Positions 24,215 to 36,025 of a stretch of DNA of 64,000 nt are shown one piece after another (the first letter of the stretch is position 1; every line of letters starts with the position of its first letter). The stretch is from Phallus indusiatus (Eukaryota > Basidiomycota > Agaricomycetes > Phallales > Phallaceae), in contig JAQFWX010000012.1 in assembly GCA_027605045.1 (NCBI GenBank), forward strand, positions 74,930 to 138,929. The letters are read 5' to 3'. The position numbers were made by a program, and so were the translations under genes. The notes under the pieces were generated by a model. That model searched no databases, was not told the origin of the DNA, and worked only from the letters and a program-made list of their open reading frames with translations.

Positions 24215-25845
24215 TGAGAACGTGGTGTTCCTTGATCGGGAGAGCGCGCGGGTATTCCTCCTAGTTGACTAAGCCATGGCAGTGTATGTTTCGACGCAGC
24301 ATCCCAGGCTTCCGCTTCGTATGCACTGAACTTCTTGAGCGGTATCGTGAATTCGTCAATCTTTTCCTAATGGCTACGATCACTTTGCGGTTGTAACCCT
24401 CGTCAATGACCAGGCGCGTTTTACCCCAACTGAAATCGTCCATACGCCAGAAAGAATACGGGGGTAAAAAGAAACTGTAAACCAATTAACTACCGGAGGA
24501 TATGTCGGAGAGTATTTCCACATACAATGAGTACATACACAAGGATATAGATGACCGTCCAGCCGACTAGCATAAACTCCGGCTTCAGGAAGGAAATGAT
24601 GGCCTGGAGACCGTAGACGGCGGTGATCAATGTTAGAGAAATGATGGGAATTTGTGCTTCACGGAGAGCGACAGTAATGATTGGGTATAATAGCCTGAAG
24701 AAGACATCAGCGACGCGCTCAAAAAAGTGAATGTATCTGACTTACATAAACAGCGGTGGCAGGCAGAATACAATCGTTCAAGAAGATCAACGAAGACGGA
24801 TGAATCACGTAGAGAAGCAACAGAAGCCGCATAGCTCAAGTAAAAAGACAACGGAGCGCGCGTAAAGATACCGTGAGCTTAAACGGTGATGTTCTTGTCC
24901 TTCTGATGCGTTTTTACCGAAAGATTAGGCCAGCGAATAATTTGCGAACAATCCGATCCGTCGAGCAACGAAGGAGAGAAACGAAACCAGCATCTAATAT
25001 ATCTGCGTCCCCTTTAATGAAACTTGAGATGCCCTATAAACAGCCGCCAGAGCAGTGGTTTATGCCGAACAGTCTTCTTTCGGTAATGACCGCTGGCGAT
25101 GGATTTACAACGAAAAACGGGTCCTATACTTGCTGGCGATCTCTTTGAATAAAACATGTCCTTCGGTATTATCCCTTGCTTTACCCGATTGAAATAGTTT
25201 GCAGCTTTACTTATCATGTCTAGTAAGCCAGCTGGTTTTCGTTGAGTGGGACCGAATGTTGGACCTCGCAGGAGCAGGACGCAAACGAAGTTGTTCATAG
25301 TCGTGATGGTAGACAAAGAAATACCACCCGAAACAATGTAAGAATTAGAATTTTTCGTGGCTCGGTCTGTTAAGCTTCAATTTGTCGAGACCATACGCAA
25401 GAACCTTGGCAGAAGAAATACGGCCTTTTCCCTCGAAGCTGAGTTGGGTATATCGACCGAAACGAGACGCATCTGGGCTGATCAAGGTTTTGGCGTTTCC
25501 GAATGCCTCGGGAATCTGGTGTGCGCTTTTGATCTGGTCGGAAGTTTGAGCTTTTTTTTTCGACAGAACAGAGACATTGAGGAGAAGACGGCTACGCCCC
25601 TGTCGTTTTAAAAGAACGAAATTGTGAGATTTGAGGAAGGTGAACGGAGGTACAATCTCGTTTCTTACCTGAAGATGACACATTGTAGCTCCTAACGACG
25701 GCATTGCATGAAATACATACAAATGGTCAGATCATATAGATGAAGTTAAAGGGCTTTAAGACTGTCGGCCGCAAGGACACTGTCCTTTTGATTGCGCTCT
25801 TCATACTCCTGTGCATGATGTTGGCGACAGTTTTGAGGCCTGGAG
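24215..25845 (-). pseudogene. Chitin synthase, class V, copy B (internally deleted)
   Basis: Read on the minus strand: VANIMHRSMKSAIKR at 25845, an intron, motor segments (GNAKTLISPDASRFGR, SSAKVLAYGLDK at about 25400), NFVCVLLLRG at about 25290, and motor remnants to about 24855. It then passes directly into the membrane region (LSYAASVASL, about 24845) and the C-terminal part ([20 protein letters not shown] at about 24450). The jump at 24841-24855 removes the end of the motor, the cytochrome b5 part and nearly all of the GT2 domain, equivalent to about 6400-8590 of copy A. It also lacks the segment TAEVINDG to VVVN that copy A keeps, a deletion shared with copy C. It is clearly non-functional and tail-to-tail with copy D. 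Confidence 0.85.
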
Positions 25846-27010
25846 ACATTTATGTGTAATTAGTATGAATGCACAACGGGCTTTTACCATGAGAGAATCA
25901 ACAAACCAACAGAGCCACCGGCGGACACGGAACAAAACCCAGACAAGCTGTCCTACGCTGGATTATCGTCTCCTGTCGAAGTTTACACACAGTCACGATC
26001 GTTCGGCTTATGGCAGCAATAATGCTTCCAGGACTGGAAATGCACATTGTTGACCATTGATGACAACTCGTGGACCCTCTGTGGTATGGCTATGTACGGT
26101 AAATCGACATATTCATCGATATGGAATACAGTCAATCCTTGAGAACGACTCTGAGCCAACATCAACTTGAATAGCATTAGGAATATAAATTGCGCGTCTT
26201 CAAAAACGAGAAGACTGCTTACGATCATAGAAATAAATAATTCGCTCCATACTTTTAAAAAGTACAGGTCACTGTTAAACGACGGCCAAAAAGTCGAAGC
26301 TGGGCGCGGAGGATGACGAATGTACACGATGACTAAGCCGCTACAGCTTACTACTCGGAAGAGCCGGTCGCGCACACAGCCATCTGAGTGATGCCATATA
26401 CCGGTGCAGCTGCTACGCGGCGGTGATCGTCATCTTGGGCGAAAATGAGATTAAGGGTAAACTCGCAGGGATAGTCGGCTTTTCTTCCGATGCCAAAGAG
26501 GCACTACTGAGATGCTTTAAGACGTCCACTGCATGTGTGTAAAGTTCTAACACGGACCCCACCGAAGCTGTGTCTCCCAGCGCGACCTTGGTTATCTTAA
26601 GAATAGTATCAATCAGTGTACCGTGATTCAAGGTTGAATATGACATACGGGTGTTAAAAGAGGATCACGCGATGGCTATTCCGAGGTGACGGCGTCCAAT
26701 AGGCTTTGCAGATGATTCAGATGCGATAACGAACAGTTCAAATCCTGAAGCAGCTCCGACACCCTCTCAGCGAACGCACGTAGCATGGGACTGTGTTACA
26801 ACATCTTGAGGATTCCTAGAATTAACGATCGCGCTGAAAAGGGACACAGCATGTCCCAGGTCCTCAAGGAAGTGTCAGCGGCTCGCCGACATGCCACTTC
26901 AAAGCATGCGTTATTTGTGATCAGAAAAGGTGGATCAGTTCAATGACCTCCCCAACCAAAAACTGATTACTCGAGCTTATGGCATTTACAACGTTGGAGA
27001 GCATGGCCAG
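25846..27010. repeat. Upstream part of duplicated block, copy B (near identical to C)
   Basis: Inverted and apparently identical to 56765-57914 over about 1.15 kb. Encoded readings are identical, for example the 77-codon minus-strand frame at 26413-26646 and the plus-strand frame at 57110-57343. It diverges abruptly near 26980 (GTTGGAGAGCATGGCC versus GTTGAAGAGAATGACC). No family is recognised for the readings. Confidence 0.8.
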
Positions 27011-27236
27011 CATCATACATCAAGCGCTATGACTGGAATTTCGCTCGCCCGGAAGCTTCAATATCGCAGGTTCTACCGTTTTTGCAGCCAGCGCTTCCCG
27101 GACATTGACACTAGCGTACCCACAAAGATACCGCCATTCGCAAGACGATCTGCAGAATAGGGTAATCGAGCGAGTACAAGATGAAGACAAAGGTTATGTC
27201 GGACAATGGATGCCTTGAAGCGGGTAAGGATGATGT
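26930..27236 (+). pseudogene. Unassigned conserved reading (copy B side)
   Basis: Plus-strand reading DQFNDLPNQKLITRAYGIYN through LARKLQYRRFYRFCSQRFPD, then in another frame DTAIRKTICR and GYVGQWM. The same reading exists on the minus strand at 56542-56826, where the second part stays in frame. It runs opposite to the chitin synthase pseudogenes. I do not recognise it. It may be a fragment of a neighbouring gene, and its reading may be fortuitous. Confidence 0.3.
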
Positions 27237-27589
27237 ATCGGCATTGAGTAAGCCACAGCGAATGGGACATTGGTAATGAAGGCGATTACGTTGTTTAAAT
27301 GTTGCTACAGGAAGTTTCATGTCTTTGTCTATTTCATGACCAAGGTAGGTTACGGCGGAATCGAAAGTGTCCCAGAGCCCTTCGATGACGAAACGAATAG
27401 AGTCCGCGACCAGTTCGACGAGAATCATAGACTATAAAGCTTCCATTTTCTTCAATAACTGCACAATTTCATTCATCTAACAGCATATTGATGTGTAGCT
27501 GAGCATTTCCGACCTATAAGCTATCGAATAGTTAAGGCCCGTCAAAAAGCGTGTACCAACAACGCCCAATACAGAACCTCTAGCAGAAC

Positions 27590-28285
27590 GAATTGTTGAC
27601 GAATGCTTCCTTTGATGTATTTCGGAGTGCTACGAGATTTTTCTTTGATATCTTGAAACAGTGCTTCTGTAATTTTGAAAAGAAATTGGTTTGCGAGGTC
27701 TGCAGCAAGGACGTGGCTTAGGCATCTCGTCTAAGGTTTGCTTGCGATTGCATGAAAAGGAGTTGTAGGATCGGGTTTAGAGCGAATTAGTTGGATTATA
27801 CAACGTAGGACCTGAAGTTTTTCTTCGTCATAATAGTCACTGCAATGGACTCGTATTTCTCCGTCTGAAGGAAGATCGGCGGACGAGACCCGGGTTCGAA
27901 GAAAGGATTTCCAAAGAATGAATGCTGCTTATTCTTCGGCGTCTAATGCGCTGCTAATATTTCAAATAATTTAAGTACTTCAGCGGAAACTTCGACTTTG
28001 ACGTCCCCATCGAAGGTTAGAAGACCACTCTCAACTTTGGCACGAGACTCCTTGTTGGCCCTCCCGAACGGATTCATGCAACTCGTAGAATTGAACTCTC
28101 GCTTTGGCGTATCGTGCTACATCTTCTGGCTCGTGGTCTTCAATGTCGCCTGCGAGAATTTGATAAAGGACAGTGCAGGTTCTGCGAAAGAAGATCAGTG
28201 GCGAAGAGTTGAAAGAAAAGACCAGTATTTTACATGTCCCAGAGGTAGCCAATACTGATTTCTTTCTGAAAGTCGTCATCATCGC
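27590..28285 (-). pseudogene. Unassigned decayed gene fragment
   Basis: On the minus strand, readings VLYQILAGDIEDHEPEDVAR, ARVQFYELHESVREGQQ, LLTFDGDVKVEVSAEVLKLFE and, further on, GEIRVHCSDYYDEEKLQVLR and IQLIRSKPDPTTPFH look like coding sequence. They lie in different frames broken by stops and frameshifts. The composition suggests a mostly helical intracellular protein. I cannot name the family. It may belong to the same gene as the fragment at 55.8-56.4 kb, since both lie upstream of a chitin synthase copy. Confidence 0.35.
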
Positions 28286-28668
28286 TCATTTCTCGGCTTT
28301 GCCATGCTCAAAGACAATCAAGTTGTGGTTATCGACATTCGTTCAGCAGAACACATCCACAAGCGCTCATTACCGTCTCTTCCTTCCGTTCAATGTTGCA
28401 AGCTGTGGGCAATGTACGTACTATTTGGTCACTTTTATTTTATATTTCCCGATTGACAAAATGGCAGGCTGCTCTGATTTATGCACGGCATCATGTCGAT
28501 GCGTCACAGCAATTTAGAAAATATGGGTAGTTAACCGACATCCCACGACGAAATCGTGAAGATGCACATAACAGGTGGCATATGTGTTCGCGATATTAGT
28601 CATGGGTGAAGGATTGCCCATTTTTCAAAGAGGACTCAAAAAGGCATAGTCTATCAAGCATCTTGAGA

Positions 28669-28910
28669 GGAGATTTGGGACTGCTTACATGCCGTGGACG
28701 ATGAATCGATGATTTGCGTTGTGACGCAGGCATCAGGACACGGTCGAGGAAATCGGACAATCAATTATCAACCAATAATGGCGCGAACAGAGGTGACTTG
28801 CCCAAGTATATTTTTCATTCCTTCGAGAGCTATTGGCACGCGCATAGAGTTGTTGTTGAGGATCGACGTCATCCGAATACGATTGGACTGACAGGGTAAT
28901 AATCGGGTCG
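28669..28910. repeat. Inverted copy of 2.64-2.88 kb
   Basis: Partner of the 2641-2880 repeat, in opposite orientation. It marks the outer edge of the block containing chitin synthase copy B. Confidence 0.7.
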
Positions 28911-29400
28911 TCAGGTAACTCTGAACTTGTCCTGTCACTTGCCACTTTCTGACTTACCTCAGAGATGATTCATCCACCATTCCATTGATGACGAATTTCA
29001 GCTGGATCATCAGGAGGCCTTCGACGGAAGCGACAGATCTAGAGGAGAAATTTAACGAATGCAAGAGGGAAACATAATTTCCGAACCCGAATGACATCTT
29101 GCACTTGGACCTCCCTGAAGGGGCCCTCAATTTCTCATACCACTCTCATAGATAGCAACGGGCTGAAGAGGAACATGATTCAAGCTCTGTAACAACTGTC
29201 GTTCTTTCCTGGATCCGAACTCCTTGTGTATATGCCTCTAAGATTTGTGACTTCAGGCGACGTCTCTCAAGTCATGGCAGTGCAACAGCTTCCCAGTACA
29301 GTATGTCCTCCGTCATGCTCTGATTGCGCCATCGATTGAATGGCATTTTTAGAAGATATAGATAAGCTCGTATCTGAACTTTCTTCATCTCAAAGTCGCA
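28911..29400. other. Gene-free stretch
   Basis: No recognisable coding sequence. It leads into the Ser-rich remnant of PH-like copy 2. Confidence 0.45.
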
Positions 29401-31565
29401 CTTTCCGATCACCTGTCACGATATCCTCTACTCCTTTTTAGTCTCCATCATCATCGTGTAAAAGAACCCAGTCGGAATCTTCGACTTCATACAACACTGT
29501 TCCTTGTACAACTACTTTGCCTACACGTTCAATTTCTCCGGAGAAGTCGGTGCTGACATTGTCATCATTACTTTCCCCTGCGCGTACTGAAACTCATTCC
29601 GCGTATTCTACTACTGTCTCGTCAAGCAAACAATTTTCTCGAACGTCGACATCCTCTCATTCCTCTTTGCACTCTATCTGTGAAATTTTCACTGCTTTGA
29701 AAGAGAGAACACTATCATTGGGAAAGTCTGCATCTTCAGCCGTTTCTGGCTCATCATATGCGGGCTTCCTCAGCATCAGGCGTAGTGGACACCGAGAATC
29801 AATAGGTCCCTTCCTCCACCGGTTAAGCTGAAGACTTGAACGCTGGTAACTGGAAGCAAAAGGCAATGGTAGTAGTACAAGAAAGTGTGTTCCCAGCGGT
29901 AGCAGTAGTAACAAGACTCCGTTCGAGATTGCTGAGTTAGGTCCATTTGCGCAACCAGATCGAGAGGTAATTGTTTATTTTCTTTGGCAGTATCATAGTC
30001 TAACTTCGTTTCTAGTCCCTGCGTGTGAGTCAAGCTCGTCACTTAAACGTGAACACTTCATCCCCTGTTCCGCTGGATCCGTACACATGGCAGTTCTTTA
30101 TCCACATGTCCTTGTCCTCTCTTGAATAGATCCAGGAGGTCAACATTATCACTCTCGACTTGCTAAACTGCAATAAAATCCTTTATGTAACTTCACCTAG
30201 TCACCCCAGCGCTCAAGACGACATTGGAACGGTTGCATCGCGGGATCAAGCAACCGGGTTGGGATCCTACAGGGCCTTGCGCGAACTTCTCTGTCCGCTC
30301 CAGTTCTTTTATCAGGACGGTTTGGAGCGTTTAGGAGTCTTCATAAAATATTGTGGAAAACCCAAGTTCTAATTGTGTTATTATGTATAAAGCAGGGAAG
30401 CGCTCAACCGCGCCGTCACTTTGCCAGATCCATCTGTTCACTCCCTGTTTCCGACACCTTCAGTTGAATCAATCCAGTTGAAAAGCAGTTCATCATCAGG
30501 TAGCAAGTCGCAACTCGGCTCAAGAAGTACTGTGTTCGTCCTTCTTTTGAGCACATTACCTGATATCGGTGGATCCACTGTGGCCCCTGTTTCTTCTCGC
30601 TCCATCTTGTTGATGTCGTCACGTCTCCGTTGGACGATGTGGGCTTGTATCGTCGTCAGGCGTCGGATGATGCCGTGATCTCTGGCATCTACAACTATGT
30701 TCTTTATCACTAGAACACCTTCGCCTACTTCGAGTCATCCCAGTACACCATCTACCGCTAATTCTGCGGAAAAGTCTTCAGAAGAGGAAATACCAGCGAT
30801 TATGTTTACGATGAGCAAATCAGCATCGTTTTGAGTCATCCACGGTCGCCTATGAGCAGAATCCCAATTTGTCCGAGACTGACACCTTTGTCGATTGAAC
30901 CCTGGACTGAGCACTCGCGCGTCTACCGTGACGGAATGATACTGTGCACAGTATCACTATCTCGTCTGAAAGCTCGCTTCGTCAGTCGGTGCCTTCAGTG
31001 CCTTCGATACCTTCAACTATGCCATCTGTACCACCGAACATTTTGACTCTTCACATTCTCGATCATCGTCAACACCTTCTGTCTCTTGGGAATCAGATGA
31101 TATGAGTGGTACATCCCGAGCTTGAATTCTTTAGTTCCTCTTTTCCCGAGAGCAGTGAAGAGCTAACGTCTATTCTCAGTTTATCATCGCCGTCGATCTC
31201 AGACGATCTGACTCCTGCAGCACCGTCGAAGTTGAATTCCAAGACCATTGAAGACGAAGGCGGCAGTATCTAGGGGTCTCATGGATCAGATCACACTGTC
31301 CTCGATACCAAACAACTCTCTGGTCATAATCCGACAATCCAGGAGTTCAACGCAACACGAAACGGGCTTCTTCAAGACTATCGACCAGTTGAAGGTTTGC
31401 GTCTTTTTTCCGTCTATTCATTCATTATTCGCTTCTCATTTCTTTCATCGGGGCCAATAGAGCAGCTTATAACCAAAATGAAAGTCGACGTCATCTTCGA
31501 CTTCATTGGATTCACGGCGCGGTGTCACCCGCCTACCGCCCGGATTAAGCTTTACATCGAGTTGT
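29401..31565 (+). pseudogene. PH-domain-like Ser-rich protein gene, copy 2 (decayed)
   Basis: A Ser/Thr-rich reading at 29517-29831 (TRSISPEKSVLTLSS, THSAYSTTVSSSK) is followed at 30030-30540 by a diverged copy of 21520-22075, including LLNCNK, the LRELLCPLQFF segment and GSKSQLGSRSTVFV. More Ser-rich sequence (SPTSSHPSTPSTANS) and a C-terminal reading with an intron at about 31396-31460 (DDLTPAAPSKLNSKTIEDEGG, NPTIQEFNATRNGL, then EQLITKMKVDVIFDF) follow. Frameshifts and stops are frequent. It has more 3' sequence than copy 1, and together the two outline a long Ser-rich protein. Copy 1 is joined to chitin synthase copy D; copy 2 lies beyond copy B. Confidence 0.5.
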
Positions 31566-31843
31566 TGTAGCTAGCCATCCGTCAACGCTATGCAATCAAT
31601 ATCAATTCCAATTGTGACCAAGGAGTGATTTCGGGAAAAAAGGTTGGTGAGATTGGTTTTTTTACAAGGCAAGTCAAGAAAGTAGCTAGAGACGCTGTAC
31701 GGAAACAACTCTGTATAATGAAAGAAATTGTATTATCACCTCTATCTATAGAACCATATTTATTTATTGAGATTTCTGCGTAGTAAAATAATAAAAGTTG
31801 AAAAGCATCTACATTGATGAAATATGAGACATTTGTTACACTT

Positions 31844-34697
31844 TTAGAACTTCCAAGGCAATTTTGGGTTTAACTCCACAAGGTGCGGATCTAAACTCAC
31901 GCTTGAACGCCTTTCGTGAAGCATATTTAGCATGGCTTCCGCTATGCGTTCAGCTTGTGTTTTGAGGGCTTTATCTGGGCTTCTTAAATTCCACATCGTT
32001 TGCCAGGTTTTAGCCACCCGAATCTGACTTTCGGCAACGTCCTGTGGAATTTTGCTAAAACTATTGGTTAAAACACCATAGTGTTTGAAGCCTGTTTGTG
32101 TTGAATGGCCAAATTGAGCTTCTATAGGATAGTAATCGATCCCGAGGTCTATTCTGTGCTCCCGAGCAATTGCGCTCACTATTTGACGCCAATCTCTGAA
32201 TCCTAACTGAGTACCAAACCATTCTTCTGATAAATGTTGAAGCCTTCGAGAGAAATCGCCGATTCTAGGAACTTCCCCGTTGATCACAAACATGTGCGTA
32301 TAATATATATGCACATTGTTGGAGTCAAGTCCTTGTTGAAATTCATCGGGTCTTGTGGATTTGAACAAATAGTAAACGACCGGGAGAACATAAATCTGAT
32401 ATTCGAAAAACATCATTCCAACGTCAGGTGCTAAGACTCGGACGGCCTTCGAATCTTGCCCGCTGTTATGCGTTGCTTTGTCGTTACCGCCTACTTGCAT
32501 GAAATCCTTTTGGTGCCAATATAGATTACGGTTCATGGTAGCCACGTTTCGTACTATCTTTGATAGCAAATCTTCACCTCTCGGCAGCATTCCGGAGGTA
32601 AAAAATACGGCAAAGAAAAATGCGACCATGAATTCTTGAACATTCTCAAAAAAAGCAGATACTGCAAATGTATCCCATCCTATGCTTGTCCTGAAATTAC
32701 GTCGATTGAGCAAATGTCCATAATATGACTCGAAAGGTAATCGATTTTCTTGGGACATTTGATGTTGTAATAACGTATCAAAACAACAGAAATGAAGGTC
32801 ATCCTTGCGGAGGTCATCTTTAAAATGCTCCAGGGAAAGTTTTTCCGGGATAAAGCCATCCATGACGACTTCCAAAGATTTCTGTGCGTTTTTTATGAGG
32901 CTATGCAGAAATTGTTCGAATTTTGATGAATGAATTTTCGTTCCTTTGTAGGAGAGATAATCACCTTCCGTCCCTTCTTTGAACCAGGTGACGGATGGTA
33001 TCCCCGGAGCTTTGTGAACATATGTCGATAGCTTGCGTTGCATAATACAAAGCCAGTTGTAAGGGGTCATGTTTCCTTCTATGACCCAATACGTGTAGTC
33101 GTTATCGGATCTAACATGGAATGCGTTTCAGATGGGCAGCAACAATGATGACATTATAAGAACCGACCTGAGTCCAGTTATGTTACCTTCCCTTGTTCTA
33201 ATCTCGTTATACAATGCACGAATAACGGTTGACTTCCCAATATACTTCAGTATTGCAAGCATGGGAGTCAAATGTTTAGGGTCCCGAAAAACGACCATCT
33301 TTTTTTCAAGTGATGAAAAGATAGCAAAGGATGGTAAAATGTGCCGGGTATTGAAGGTGCTGTCGGGGGTATCGAGAGAGAAAATAGCCAGTACCAGTTC
33401 ATGGAATGCATCCAGCACATGATCAAGTACTTTTAGGTGAACATCCTTATAGCATGCGGCGGCTGCAGTTTCGATGTCTTCCATATCAACGTCGGATTCC
33501 TCGAACAGCTCATCCGAGTCCTCCGAACCATCTTCCAAGGTTTCCAGGCTGGCCTTCTGCAACCATCCAATCAAAGACATGGCTGCTTCCTTTTGATTTT
33601 CGGACAGGATAATTTTAGTTTTTTTGACGATCGAAGTTGCACCAGTGTTCCGAAGACTAAAGAGAACCAATCTTGATAGTACTAGGCTGTATTTCCTAAC
33701 GCTTCCCTCTTGGATATAGTCAAAGCTATCAGATGTCCAGTTTGCTTTTGTACTACAAAAATTGTTAGGTAATGTCAGATGTGAAAATAAATACTTACCT
33801 TCCCTGTATCTCCTTCAAGTATTTGGGATAAGAGTCGCGTAGAGCGTCTGTCTCCATCGGAACAATCTGAATGTATTTTAAGGCTATTTGGTCTAAGAGC
33901 CCAAATCCTTGCGACCGTTCTTTAGCCGATAATTTCTTTTGACATGCACGTACGTCTTTGCAGTTAAGTTCTTGTATACGAGCCGTAAAACCAATAGTGG
34001 AAAACAGCTTCAACTGCTCTCGCTCCTGGAGACTGCTTTCGATGATATCCGAAGTATCTGGTGGTGATACCCATGGTAAGTCCTTCAAATCCGATGGGTG
34101 ATGTTGGATGGCGTCAGCCGTGCCTTCCGCAGCCAGTTCAGGATTAACGGTCCATGTCTTGGAGCCACACGCTCTCTGCCATATCTTTTGATAGTGAATA
34201 TGCTTGTATGGATATGTAGGTGTAGGCGTGATCCCTTTTTCTTCGCACTCTGCAGTATGGTATTCGCGTAGATGCTTATATGTAGCTTGGTTATGCATTA
34301 AAGCTGTTTCGCAAATGGGACACTGGACGCCTTCTCGTATGGGAAATTTGGGGAGAGGTCTAAGTTCTCCATACTCGATTTTGAGATATTGGTGAAACTC
34401 TTTTTTTGATTGAAAAAGGTTCAATTCGGTAAAGGCTTTTGAGAGGCTTTGAGAGAGTTGTTTCGTAGTTTGTTTTTTGCTTTTGGCTTTATGAGTGACG
34501 ATGCAGTGTGTTCGTGCTTCTTCGGGAATCAAGAGGGTTTCGCATTTCTGGCATAAAATTGTCTTTTCAAAGAATATATAGTACGAGTGTTTTTGAAGTA
34601 GAGGTGTTGTTGTAAGCGTGTCATCGATAGCAATGATATCGAGCATAACGGACGGTGAAAATTGAGTGTAATATGCCAGCTTCGAGTCACAAGTCAT
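31844..34697 (-). CDS. OrsD-like zinc-finger protein with tyrosine-recombinase-like C-terminus
   Basis: Three exons on the minus strand, 34697-33799, 33752-33168 and 33110-31844 (introns of 46 and 57 nt, both phase 2), give an uninterrupted 916-residue protein. Residues 49-69 and 126-147 are two C2H2 fingers (C-x2-C-x11-H-x4-H and C-x2-C-x12-H-x4-H) separated by about 56 residues with an LRPLPKFPIREGV lead-in, as in OrsD/DUF3505 proteins. The middle holds an acidic segment (SEDSDELFEESDVDMED). The C-terminal third has the order of a tyrosine recombinase: Arg672 in TSGMLPRGEDLL, Arg803 in RDWRQIVSAIAR, His830 in FGHSTQTG and Tyr839 in FKHYGV, His to Tyr being nine residues. The His of the usual HxxR is Arg. 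No helicase domain follows; the protein ends about 77 residues later. The start is the first ATG (34697) of a long open exon. The telomeric gene at 485-2509 is its relative. Recombinase activity is inferred from motif spacing only. Confidence 0.8.
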
Positions 34698-36025
34698 TTG
34701 ACTTGTGACTTCTTAGTATAACACTTTTTGTTTGTCTTGATTTTGACTGGCCCCGTCGGAGGGGAAGCGAATATGGATCATACGAGTGAGAGCAAAGATA
34801 CTGCACCGTCACAAACTAAATACTCAACCAAAGTTCCACTTTTCACTAGCTCCCATCTAATCATTCGCCGCGGGTAGTCGCACTTAGGAATGGCAGATCT
34901 TCTTTTCTTTTGGGGTGCGCACGACGATGATAGGAATGTTGTCTCGAAGATTTAAAGACCAGATCGATTGAACAATTATCGTACCTCCAGAAACACTGTC
35001 CGTCTTTGAATATTCCGTGTCTGTCAACCCATCGGAAATACCCAAAAAAGATGCCCAGAGGGTAATACATCGTTCGGAAGACGTTCCTGCTCGACGTGTA
35101 CTCAAGGCTTCTAGACACGGATTCGGGTTAAGGCTACTTCTTCTCTCGCATAAAAACTTCACTACGCCGTGTCCTATTAAATTGCGTCATGACATTACTT
35201 ATATCCTGACGTTCTGGCATACTTCCCACTGATGATACAACTGGAGCCTTCTCAGAGTCTAGGACAATCCCTACGTTTATGACCGCTTATACGTTCCTTT
35301 GTAGTTTGGTTACTACATCACGGAACGTTAACGTTTATGATGCATACAGTTGATTTGATAAACGAGGCGAACACTTCCGGACCAGCATAGGCAGACAACA
35401 CACGGGAGAAGAATCTTACGTTCTTTGTTTCGCTATAATTTTCACAACCCCTTATTATTTCAACAAAATACGACAACAATAGGATTTTCTGTATCACCAG
35501 CTGATATCATCACCTATCGTTGCTCCCGATTCCACGGTCCACGGATATCAAGTCACTGAATCCTGTCAGCCGATTTCAGGCCGGGTGCTACTTCAACGCT
35601 TATTCAGAAACAAGTGCTCCCATCACCCTCGAGAAATGCAAGCGGTCTTTAGCCTTGACATCAACTTTGAATTCACTTTCAGTCCGTCAAGGCCAATCCC
35701 ATTATCGTCGCGCCAATCGTCTCAGGTGTGGTCAGGCTCCGTCTCTTGTGAAACGACATTATCGAGCTAGATGTCCAAATTGTGGAGATAGGTTCGTTAG
35801 GGTAGGAGATTGGAGATCAAATTGACCCCCATTCACCTGCTCTCTGCCTTTTGGCGATACTTGATGAACGGGGCTCTGAAGATAAACAATCGACGCATAA
35901 AACTGGGCATTGCTTGTAAGTGATTGTTGATAAATCCAAAGTCGTCATCGGAATCGGTGACAGCAACATTGTTAGGAGCTCAAGGAGAATTTTAAGGAGA
36001 TTTTTGTGGTCGTCTAAAAAAAACA
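34698..36025. other. Gene-poor stretch
   Basis: A 150-base part near 35090-35240 loosely resembles 45280-45430 (GTACTCAAG, ACACGGATT, ATGACATT at similar spacing), suggesting an old dispersed fragment. No gene can be named. Confidence 0.4.
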
